Below, piece by piece: positions 1-8,001 of a DNA stretch of 64,000 bases. Both the position numbers and the translations under genes were made by a program. Position 1 is the stretch's first letter, and every line of letters starts with the position of its first letter. The DNA comes from Lachnospiraceae bacterium A4 (GTDB lineage: Bacteria; Bacillota; Clostridia; Lachnospirales; Lachnospiraceae). The stretch covers positions 287,983 to 351,982 of the forward strand of contig KE159560.1 of NCBI GenBank assembly GCA_000403215.2, read 5' to 3'. Under the pieces are notes generated by a model. It did not search any database. It saw only the letters and a list, made by a program, of their open reading frames with translations, and was not told the origin of the DNA.

Positions 1-1557
1 TATCCCGGCGTAGCGATCTGCCCATTTTACAACAGTATTCTCGACTCAAAGATCAGGACAATATTAGTTAGAACAGAACAGAATGCTGCACACGCAGCAA
101 GCGGAGAAGCCCGAGTCACCGGTAACGTGGGAGTGTGTGCCGTCACGAGCGGACCGGGTGCTACCAATTTGATCACAGGAATCGCGACCGCCTTCGCGGA
201 CAGTATTCCGATGGTATGTATCTCAGGTCAGGTGAAAAGTGAGCTGATTGGAAGCGATGTATTTCAGGAGGCGGACATCACAGGCGCTGTGGAGTCGTTT
301 GTCAAATACAGCTATCTCATCAAAAATGTAGAGGATATCCCCCGCATTTTTAAAGAAGCCTTCCACATTGCCAATTCCGGGCGAAAGGGACCTGTGTTGA
401 TAGATGTTCCCATTGATATACAGAACGCTGCCATCAAGAATTTTAAATATCCCGAATCAGTGAATATCCGCGCTTACAAGCCGACTGTGAAGGGAAATAT
501 CGTACAAATAAAGAAAGTTGTAAAAGAGCTTGAAAAGGCGAAACGCCCCATCATCTGTGCGGGCGGTGGTGTGCATCTGAGCGAGGCGGTAACAGAGCTT
601 CGGGCATTTGCCGACAAATACCGGATTCCGGTGGTGTCTACCATGATGGGAATCGGCGTGATGCCCACGGAGGACCCCATGTATTTTGGCATGGTTGGAA
701 ACAACGGCAAAGCCTATGCGAACCGTGCGATGAATGAATCGGATCTTTTGATTATGGTGGGCGCGCGCGTGGCGGACAGAGCTGTCAGCCAGCCGGATTT
801 GATTACGACCAACAAGATTTTGGTACATATAGATGTGGACCCTGCCGAGATTGGCAAGAATGTCGGTCCGTCGATACCATTGGTGGGAGATGCCAAACAT
901 ATTTTTGAAGATATCGCCAAAGAGGAATTTACCTGTGAGCATGAAGCATGGATTCGCACACTGGAAGAATACCGTGAGACCATGGTCCAGAAGCGCAAAC
1001 CAAACCCTGCATATGTAGATCCTGCGGCGTTTATCACAATGCTCTCCCATGAGATGAAGGACAATGCAGTGTATGTTGCCGATGTCGGGCAAAACCAGAT
1101 TTGGAGCTGCAATTACCATATTGTGAAAAAGGGCCGTTTTCTCACATCGGGCGGAATGGGAACGATGGGATATTCGATTCCTGCCGCTATGGGGGCGAAA
1201 CGCGGCGACATGGACAGACAGGTCGTGGCGGTCTGCGGTGACGGTTCGTTCCAAATGTCAATGATGGAGCTTGCGACCATTATGCAGCATCATATTCCTG
1301 TCAAAATTATCGTGATGAAGAATAATTATCTTGGCATGGTGCGCGAATTTCAGCATTATACGTACAAGGATAATTATTCCGTCGTGGATATCAAGGAGGG
1401 AACACCCAACCTCGAGAAACTTGCTGCGGCATATGATATCCCGTTTATCCGTGTGGAGAATATGACGCATGCACAGGAAAAACTTCAAGAGTTTCTGGCA
1501 GATGACAACACGATGCTCATGGAATGTCTCGTAGACCCGATGGATTTAGTAAAATAA
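1..1557 (+). CDS. ilvB: Acetolactate synthase large subunit, 5'-truncated by window edge
   Basis: Thiamine-diphosphate enzyme that condenses two pyruvates (or pyruvate and 2-ketobutyrate) at the first common step of valine, leucine and isoleucine synthesis. The reading frame is open from base 1, so the start lies outside the window; 518 residues are visible. Seen: Glu26 in VRTEQNAAHAA, the position of the conserved cofactor-activating glutamate; the VTSGPGATNLITGIA signature; and the C-terminal thiamine-diphosphate motif GDGSF at residue 413 with the paired NN about 25 residues later. It is followed 16 bases later by a small regulatory subunit and further on by ilvC, which supports a biosynthetic rather than a catabolic acetolactate synthase. 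Confidence is high for the family and the role. Confidence 0.96.
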   Translation, partial: YPGVAICPFYNSILDSKIRTILVRTEQNAAHAASGEARVTGNVGVCAVTSGPGATNLITGIATAFADSIPMVCISGQVKSELIGSDVFQEADITGAVESFVKYSYLIKNVEDIPRIFKEAFHIANSGRKGPVLIDVPIDIQNAAIKNFKYPESVNIRAYKPTVKGNIVQIKKVVKELEKAKRPIICAGGGVHLSEAVTELRAFADKYRIPVVSTMMGIGVMPTEDPMYFGMVGNNGKAYANRAMNESDLLIMVGARVADRAVSQPDLITTNKILVHIDVDPAEIGKNVGPSIPLVGDAKHIFEDIAKEEFTCEHEAWIRTLEEYRETMVQKRKPNPAYVDPAAFITMLSHEMKDNAVYVADVGQNQIWSCNYHIVKKGRFLTSGGMGTMGYSIPAAMGAKRGDMDRQVVAVCGDGSFQMSMMELATIMQHHIPVKIIVMKNNYLGMVREFQHYTYKDNYSVVDIKEGTPNLEKLAAAYDIPFIRVENMTHAQEKLQEFLADDNTMLMECLVDPMDLVK

Positions 1558-1573
1558 GGAGGTTCCAGTCTAT

Positions 1574-2056
1574 ATGAAAAAAATATATTCCGTACAAGTA
1601 GAAAACAGGGCTGGTGTGCTTTGCAAGGTTTCAGGGCTGTTCTCGAGAAGATGCTTTAACATTGACAGCCTTGCGGTTGGCGAGACAGATGACCCGGCAA
1701 TTTCCTGCATGACAATCGTAAGCTCTGGAAACCAGCGGACAATCGAACAGATTGAGAAGCAGCTCAACAAGAAACTTGACGTGATCAAAGTAAAAACGTT
1801 TGATGAAAAGGACAGCATCAGCAGAGAGCTCATGCTGATCAAGGTAAAATACAACCGCGGTACGCGGCGTGATATCATGGAAATCTGTGAGATCATGAAG
1901 GCGGATATTGTCGATATGTCGAACAATAACATGATCATACAGATCTGCGATATGCCGGAGCGCATCAAGGTGATGCTGGATATGCTCAAGTCGATCAGTA
2001 TCGTGGAGGTGGCAAGAACAGGGACATTGGCTTTGCCTAAATGTATTGACAATTAA
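1574..2056 (+). CDS. ilvN: Acetolactate synthase small (regulatory) subunit, copy 1
   Basis: Regulatory subunit that binds the large subunit and in this family confers valine feedback inhibition. 160 residues, the usual length. The N-terminal ACT domain is visible in VENRAGVLCKVSGLFSRRCFNIDSL-type sequence (residues 8-32), and the C-terminal half carries RELMLIKV and ends VEVARTGTLAL, as in the family. Its SD (aaggaggtt) precedes the ATG. It lies between ilvB and a second, clearly related small-subunit gene, so this operon encodes two different regulatory subunits. It diverges from copy 2 at many positions (for example CFNIDSLAVGETDD versus YNIESITAGVTADS), so it is not a recent duplicate. 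Confidence 0.92.
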   Translation: MKKIYSVQVENRAGVLCKVSGLFSRRCFNIDSLAVGETDDPAISCMTIVSSGNQRTIEQIEKQLNKKLDVIKVKTFDEKDSISRELMLIKVKYNRGTRRDIMEICEIMKADIVDMSNNNMIIQICDMPERIKVMLDMLKSISIVEVARTGTLALPKCIDN

Positions 2057-2074
2057 TATCAGAGTTGTTACAAT
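2046..2074 (+). promoter_or_regulatory. Predicted internal promoter for the second ilvN copy, with inverted repeat
   Basis: TTGACA at 2046-2051 and TACAAT at 2069-2074 are separated by 17 bases, close to sigma-A consensus. The -35 lies in the last codons of ilvN copy 1. A perfect 8-bp inverted repeat, GTTACAAT (2067-2074) and ATTGTAAC (2104-2111), covers the -10 and the start of the transcript and could be an operator or a leader hairpin. The promoter would drive the second small subunit and ilvC independently of ilvB. Confidence 0.6.
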
Positions 2075-2131
2075 GATTTTTGGTTATTTATGCAAAATAA
2101 AGGATTGTAACGGATTAGGGAGTGTATCTTT

Positions 2132-2632
2132 ATGCAGAAAAGAGTATTTCAGCTTTTGGTTGATAACAATGCCGGCGTCTTGAGCCGTATTTCAGGCTTG
2201 TTCTCAAGACGCGGCTATAATATTGAGAGTATCACGGCAGGTGTCACCGCAGATTCCCGCTTTACCCGTATTACCATCGTGACTTCAGGAGAGGAGGATA
2301 TTTTAGACCAGATTGAGAAGCAGGTTGCAAAGCTGGTCGATGTGAGAGATATCCGCGAGTTAAAGCCTGAGAAAAGTGTTTACAGAGAGCTTTGTCTGAT
2401 CAAGGTAAAGTCAACGCCGGAAAAGCGACAGGGCGTCATTGCTGTAGCTGATATTTTCAGGGCAAAGATTATTGATGTCAATGTGGACAGCCTGATTGTT
2501 GAGCTGACGGGGAATCAGTCAAAGATTGAGGCGTTTATCGGTCTGTTGCAGGATTATGAAATCCTTGAGATTGCAAGGACAGGCATCGCGGGACTTGGAC
2601 GCGGCACAGACGAACTTGTGAATCTGGAGTAG
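2132..2632 (+). CDS. ilvH: Acetolactate synthase small subunit, copy 2
   Basis: 166-residue paralogue of the preceding gene, same fold and role: an N-terminal ACT domain (VDNNAGVLSRISGLFSRRGY, from residue 10) and a C-terminal domain with RELCLIKV and ILEIARTGIAGLGRG. This copy keeps the more standard family sequence (RRGYNIESI). It is separated from copy 1 by 75 bases holding a predicted promoter, and ilvC starts 51 bases downstream. The symbol is used only to separate the two copies; which of them pairs with this IlvB, and whether they respond to different amino acids, cannot be read from sequence. Confidence 0.9.
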   Translation: MQKRVFQLLVDNNAGVLSRISGLFSRRGYNIESITAGVTADSRFTRITIVTSGEEDILDQIEKQVAKLVDVRDIRELKPEKSVYRELCLIKVKSTPEKRQGVIAVADIFRAKIIDVNVDSLIVELTGNQSKIEAFIGLLQDYEILEIARTGIAGLGRGTDELVNLE

Positions 2633-2680
2633 GTTCTAAATTATTATATTTAATTTTACATATATTACTAGGAGGATTAA

Positions 2681-3709
<1,029 letters not shown>

Positions 3710-3725
3710 AAACAATGAAGCGTTT

Positions 3726-3752
3726 AAAAAGGGAGAAGTTTTCTCCCTTTTT
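3726..3752 (+). terminator. Rho-independent terminator of the ilv operon
   Basis: A perfect 12-bp stem, AAAAAGGGAGAA and TTCTCCCTTTTT, with a 3-base loop, ends in a T run just after ilvC. Confidence 0.9.
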
Positions 3753-3778
3753 GACAATTATGGAGGCGTGTGTAATCA

Positions 3779-4390
3779 ATGTATGCATATATCAAAGGCG
3801 AAATCATAGACATCTCCGAGGATAATCTTGTACTAGAATGTAATAATATTGGATACAATATCAGGATTCCGCTCAGCGTGACGCAGCGTCTGCCGGGAAT
3901 CGGTGCCACTGTCAAGATTTATACCTATACAAGTGTGCGTGAGGATGCCTTCAATCTGTTTGGTTTTCTCTCAAAGGATGATGTGGAAATCTACAAAAAA
4001 CTAATTGCAGTCAATGGCATAGGTCCCAAGGGGGCACTGAGTATTTTGTCTGCCATGAGCGCCGATGACCTGCGGTTTGCCATTTTGTCAGGGGATGCCG
4101 CAGCGATAGCAAAAGCGCAAGGCATTGGGAAAAAGTCCGCAGAGCGGATTATATTAGAACTGCGCGATAAAGTGCAGTTTACGGTCAGCGCGGCTGCGGA
4201 CTTAGAAGTCCTGACTTCTTCTGATACGACAGCAGAAACAAATGCGAAGAATGAAGCAATAGAAGCCCTGACGTCGCTGGGTTATTCCCCCTCTGACGCG
4301 CTGAGGGCTGTGCGGCAGATTGAACTCACAGAGGATATGGACGCAGGCACTGTTCTGAAGCAGGCGTTGAAAATCATAAGTACATTGTAA
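3779..4390 (+). CDS. ruvA: Holliday junction branch migration protein RuvA
   Basis: Tetrameric DNA-binding subunit of the RuvAB motor; it holds the four-way junction while RuvB pumps DNA. 203 residues, normal length. N-terminal OB fold ([20 protein letters not shown]), paired helix-hairpin-helix motifs at about residues 75-130 ([16 protein letters not shown] and [19 protein letters not shown]), and the C-terminal RuvB-interacting domain ([17 protein letters not shown]). ruvB follows after 17 bases. A good SD (ggagg) lies upstream; no complete promoter was found between the ilv terminator and this ATG. Confidence 0.96.
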   Translation: MYAYIKGEIIDISEDNLVLECNNIGYNIRIPLSVTQRLPGIGATVKIYTYTSVREDAFNLFGFLSKDDVEIYKKLIAVNGIGPKGALSILSAMSADDLRFAILSGDAAAIAKAQGIGKKSAERIILELRDKVQFTVSAAADLEVLTSSDTTAETNAKNEAIEALTSLGYSPSDALRAVRQIELTEDMDAGTVLKQALKIISTL

Positions 4391-4407
4391 TATTTTTGGA
4401 GGATTCT

Positions 4408-5406
4408 ATGGCATCCAGAATAATAGAGACAAAACTTTTAGACGAGGACGTGAAAATCGAAGGAAGTCTGCGCCCTCAGACGCTAAAAGATTATATAGGA
4501 CAGAAAAAAGCAAAAGAAATTTTGAGGGTTTATATTGAAGCCGCACGCCAGAGAAAGGATTCGCTGGACCATGTTCTCTTTTACGGGCCGCCCGGTCTTG
4601 GAAAGACGACACTTGCCGGCATCATCGCAAATGAGATGGGGGTCCATCTTAAAGTGACAAGCGGACCTGCGATCGAAAAGCCGGGGGAGATCGCTGCGAT
4701 TCTAAACGGACTCCAGGAGGGCGATATTCTGTTTATTGATGAAATCCATCGCTTAAACAGGCAGGTCGAGGAGGTGCTGTATCCCGCGATGGAGGACTTT
4801 GCGATTGATATTCTGATCGGAAAGGGGGCCACTGCAAAATCCGTGCGGCTTGATTTACCGCACTTTACTTTAATTGGTGCGACGACCCGTGCAGGCTTGC
4901 TGACTGCGCCTCTGCGGGACAGATTCGGCGTTATTCAGCATTTGGAATTTTATTCGGTGGAGGAGTTAAAGCTGATTATCCAACATTCAGCGCGCGTTCT
5001 GAAGGTGCAGATTGATGAGCAGGGCGCGCTTGAGTTAGCCAGAAGAAGCCGCGGCACACCGAGACTTGCCAACCGTATGCTGCGCAGGGTGCGGGATTTT
5101 GCACAGATCAAATATGACGGGAAGATCACACTGGAGGCTGCAAATACGGCATTGGATATACTGGATGTGGACAAACTGGGACTAGACCAGACAGACCGGG
5201 AACTTCTTATGACAATGATTAACCGTTTTAACGGCGGTCCTGTCGGGCTCGAAAGTCTTGCAGCGTCAATCGGTGAGGACCGGGGAACGATCGAGGAAGT
5301 CTACGAACCTTATCTGATCAAGAACGGATTTATTGTGCGCACACCGCGCGGCAGAATGGTCTCTGAACTTACCTACCGCCATTTGGGGCTTGAAATGCCG
5401 GTGTAG
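4408..5406 (+). CDS. ruvB: Holliday junction DNA helicase RuvB
   Basis: AAA+ hexameric motor of RuvAB branch migration. 332 residues from the ATG at 4408, chosen because the SD ggagg lies just upstream and overlaps a possible in-frame TTG at 4396. Walker A GPPGLGKT (residues 60-67), Walker B DEIHRL, sensor 1 with GATTRAGLL, arginine finger LRDRFG, and a C-terminal winged helix ([25 protein letters not shown]). Operon with ruvA. Confidence 0.97.
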   Translation: MASRIIETKLLDEDVKIEGSLRPQTLKDYIGQKKAKEILRVYIEAARQRKDSLDHVLFYGPPGLGKTTLAGIIANEMGVHLKVTSGPAIEKPGEIAAILNGLQEGDILFIDEIHRLNRQVEEVLYPAMEDFAIDILIGKGATAKSVRLDLPHFTLIGATTRAGLLTAPLRDRFGVIQHLEFYSVEELKLIIQHSARVLKVQIDEQGALELARRSRGTPRLANRMLRRVRDFAQIKYDGKITLEAANTALDILDVDKLGLDQTDRELLMTMINRFNGGPVGLESLAASIGEDRGTIEEVYEPYLIKNGFIVRTPRGRMVSELTYRHLGLEMPV

Positions 5407-5417
5407 TCTGGTATAAT
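5390..5417 (+). promoter_or_regulatory. Predicted promoter for zapA and downstream cell-wall genes
   Basis: TTGAAA (5390-5395) and a perfect TATAAT (5412-5417), spacer 16, lie at the 3' end of ruvB and 40 bases before zapA. Confidence 0.6.
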
Positions 5418-5457
5418 AAATTATACTTGTTGAACACAGTGAGAAAGGGGCATGATT

Positions 5458-5868
5458 ATGTCTGCCAAAACAGATACAGAAGTTATTATCGGTGGTAAAG
5501 TACTGACCGTCAGCGGCAATGAGAGCGCCGAATATTTACAAAAAGTTGCAGCGTACATCAATAATAAAGTCAATGAATACGCGAAGATGGACAGTTTTAA
5601 GAGACAGTCTGTCGAAAAACAGAATATGTTAATTCAGTTAAATATTGCGGATGATTATTTTAAGGCGAAGAAGCAGATTGAGCTTCTTGAACAGGATTTG
5701 AAGGCGAAAGATAATGAATTGTATGATTTAAAGCATGAGCTGATTGCCACGCAGATCAAACTGGACAATACAGCCAAATCCCTCAAAGAAGCAAACGAGA
5801 CGTTAAATGAAAATTCAAAACAGATCATTCGTCTCGAAACAGAGTTGAAAGGCAGCCATAACACATGA
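5458..5868 (+). CDS. zapA: Cell division protein ZapA-like
   Basis: Small FtsZ-associated protein that bundles protofilaments at the division ring. 136 residues from the ATG at 5458; an ATG at 5452 is only 1 base from the SD (aaagggg), whereas 5458 has 7-base spacing. The N-terminal ZapA domain is visible in TEVIIGGKVLTVSGNESAEYL and the region around YINNKVNEYAKMD; the C-terminal half (about residues 60-136) is a long coiled coil rich in Lys, Glu and Leu. The downstream gene overlaps its stop by 4 bases (ATGA), so the two are translationally coupled. Confidence 0.85.
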   Translation: MSAKTDTEVIIGGKVLTVSGNESAEYLQKVAAYINNKVNEYAKMDSFKRQSVEKQNMLIQLNIADDYFKAKKQIELLEQDLKAKDNELYDLKHELIATQIKLDNTAKSLKEANETLNENSKQIIRLETELKGSHNT

Positions 5869-8000
5869 GTGATCAGAAAATAGAACTGCTGGCACCCGCG
5901 GGAGATTTTGCCTGTTTTCAGGCGGCAGTCAATGCAGGGGCAGATGCAGTGTATCTGGGCGGAGAGCAGTACGGGGCACGCGCCTACGCGGGCAATTTTT
6001 CATCAGAAGAAATCCAGACAGCCCTGCATACCGCTCATCTTTTTGGTAAAAAGATTTATCTTACCGTCAATACACTGGTTAAGCAAAGCGAATTTGAGAA
6101 TCTTGTCCCGTATCTAATCCCGCTGTATCAAGCGGGATTAGACGGCGTGATTGTCCAAGATCTCGGTGTGCTTGCACGTCTGCGCGAACAGTTTCCAGAT
6201 CTGGCGCTTCATGCAAGCACACAGATGACAGTCACAGGGCATTATGGCGCTGATTTTTTGAAGAAAATGGGCGTATGCCGGATTGTCCCGGCAAGAGAGC
6301 TGTCACTTGAAGAAATCAAAGATATCAAAACACGAACTGGTCTGGAAATCGAATGCTTTATTCACGGTGCGATGTGCTACGCCTATTCTGGCCAATGTCT
6401 GTTTAGCTCTATCTTAGGCGGCCGCAGCGGCAACCGAGGGCGCTGTGCCGGTCCGTGCAGGCTTCCCTACACCGGTGAACACGGCAAAGAGCAGTATCCG
6501 CTCAGCCTGAAAGATATGTACACGCTGCCTGTTCTGCCCAAGCTCATCGAGGCTGGCATTGATTCCTTTAAAATCGAAGGACGCATGAAAAGCCCTGAAT
6601 ATGTTGCCGGAGTGACTGCCATTTACCGGAAGTATCTTGATGCATACCTGGAAAATCCTGAGAAAAAATATACAGTTTCACCAGAAGATGAACAGCTTAT
6701 CAAGCACTTGTACATCCGTTCGGACACCTGCGGCGGATATTACCAGCAGCATCACAACAAAGATATGGTCACGCTGGCAGAGCCGGGATATTCGGGAAAT
6801 GCACAGGAGGTTCTACGTGCAATTCAGGAGAAATATATTGCGAACAAAGTGCGTCTGTCGGTCAGCGGTTCTGCTGTGATACGTGCGGGAAGTCCTGCGG
6901 TTTTGACCCTTTCGACAGAAGCAGCTTCCGTGACAGTGACAGGAGAGCTGGCCAGTCCCGCGCAGAACAAACCACTTCGCCAAGAGGATATCCGCCAGAA
7001 GCTGAGCAAGCTTGGCGACACCTGTTTTCAGCTCACAGCGCTTGACATTGATACAGATGATGCTTCGTTCATGGCGGTAAAGGCGTTGAACGAACTGCGC
7101 CGCAGGGCGGCGGCTGCGCTGGAACACAAACTTCTGGCATCGTCACTACGCGCTGTCCCAGAGCTTGTGCTGTCAGAGAAAAAGCCGGATAATCCGCCTC
7201 CGCTGCGGCAGAGTGAATGGTGCGTGCTGGTCACAACCTATGAACAGCTTATGATTGCAAACACCTTTTCAAAGCTGCATCGCATTTACGTGGAGGCAGA
7301 CTTGCTTCTCTACGCGGAGAATGCCTTGCTGCCTGAACAGGAATATATTCTCGTATTACCACATATTTTGCGGAAAAGATCTTATTCCTGTCTGCCAAAG
7401 TATGAGGCGCTCTTGTACAGCGGCCATTTTTCAGGCGTCATGGTCCGAAACCTCGAAGAACTGGAATGGCTTCATACAATAGGCTATCAAGGGCAGATTT
7501 ACTCGGATTATACAGTTTATGTGTGGAATCAGGTGGCACTGGACTTTCTGGAGAGTCAGACGGAGGGGGTTACGCTTCCCTTGGAATTGAACAGAAAGGA
7601 GTTGGACAGACTGATTCCTGCTGGCGATACCTGTTTTGTACTGTATGGTTATATTCCCTTGATGTATTCGGCAAACTGTATTCGAAACACGCTGGAGCGC
7701 TGTATAAAGGATACTGGAACTGCAAATAATAGATATCATTTGACAGACCGTTATCGCAATGATATTACAATTGTACAAAATTGTACGCATTGTTATAACA
7801 TTCTGTACAATACTGTGCCCATGTCGCTGCATGGACAGCTTGATCGTATTTTAAAAAAGAATTATCCGGTTTTGCGGCTTGATTTTTCTGTCGAGAACGG
7901 CACACAGACAAGGGCTGTAATCGAATATTTTCTAAATTCCTGTACAGAATTTCCTTACAAGGAGTTTACCAATGGACATTATAAGCGTGGAGTAGAGTAG
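5865..8000 (+). CDS. U32 peptidase-family protein (tRNA/rRNA hydroxylation type)
   Basis: 711 residues. N-terminal TIM-barrel-like U32 domain begins ELLAPAGDFACFQAAVNAGA; the family signature lies around residues 160-190 (ECFIHGAMCYAYSGQCLFSS followed by GGRSGNRGRCAGPCRLPY), with the Cys residues that in characterised members (TrhP, RlhA) bind an iron-sulfur cluster. Those proteins use prephenate in hydroxylation of tRNA U34 or 23S rRNA C2501; the old collagenase annotation is doubtful. The extra C-terminal region (about residues 330-711) resembles the longer RlhA/DUF3656 architecture more than short TrhP, but substrate cannot be assigned. Starts on the zapA stop codon and ends one base before the next ATG. 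Confidence 0.85.
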   Translation: MSDQKIELLAPAGDFACFQAAVNAGADAVYLGGEQYGARAYAGNFSSEEIQTALHTAHLFGKKIYLTVNTLVKQSEFENLVPYLIPLYQAGLDGVIVQDLGVLARLREQFPDLALHASTQMTVTGHYGADFLKKMGVCRIVPARELSLEEIKDIKTRTGLEIECFIHGAMCYAYSGQCLFSSILGGRSGNRGRCAGPCRLPYTGEHGKEQYPLSLKDMYTLPVLPKLIEAGIDSFKIEGRMKSPEYVAGVTAIYRKYLDAYLENPEKKYTVSPEDEQLIKHLYIRSDTCGGYYQQHHNKDMVTLAEPGYSGNAQEVLRAIQEKYIANKVRLSVSGSAVIRAGSPAVLTLSTEAASVTVTGELASPAQNKPLRQEDIRQKLSKLGDTCFQLTALDIDTDDASFMAVKALNELRRRAAAALEHKLLASSLRAVPELVLSEKKPDNPPPLRQSEWCVLVTTYEQLMIANTFSKLHRIYVEADLLLYAENALLPEQEYILVLPHILRKRSYSCLPKYEALLYSGHFSGVMVRNLEELEWLHTIGYQGQIYSDYTVYVWNQVALDFLESQTEGVTLPLELNRKELDRLIPAGDTCFVLYGYIPLMYSANCIRNTLERCIKDTGTANNRYHLTDRYRNDITIVQNCTHCYNILYNTVPMSLHGQLDRILKKNYPVLRLDFSVENGTQTRAVIEYFLNSCTEFPYKEFTNGHYKRGVE

Positions 8001-8001
8001 A

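Noticed and set aside
3751..3776. Promoter for ruvA using TTGACA at 3751
   Set aside because: The only -10-like sequence is 14 bases away, too close for a standard promoter.
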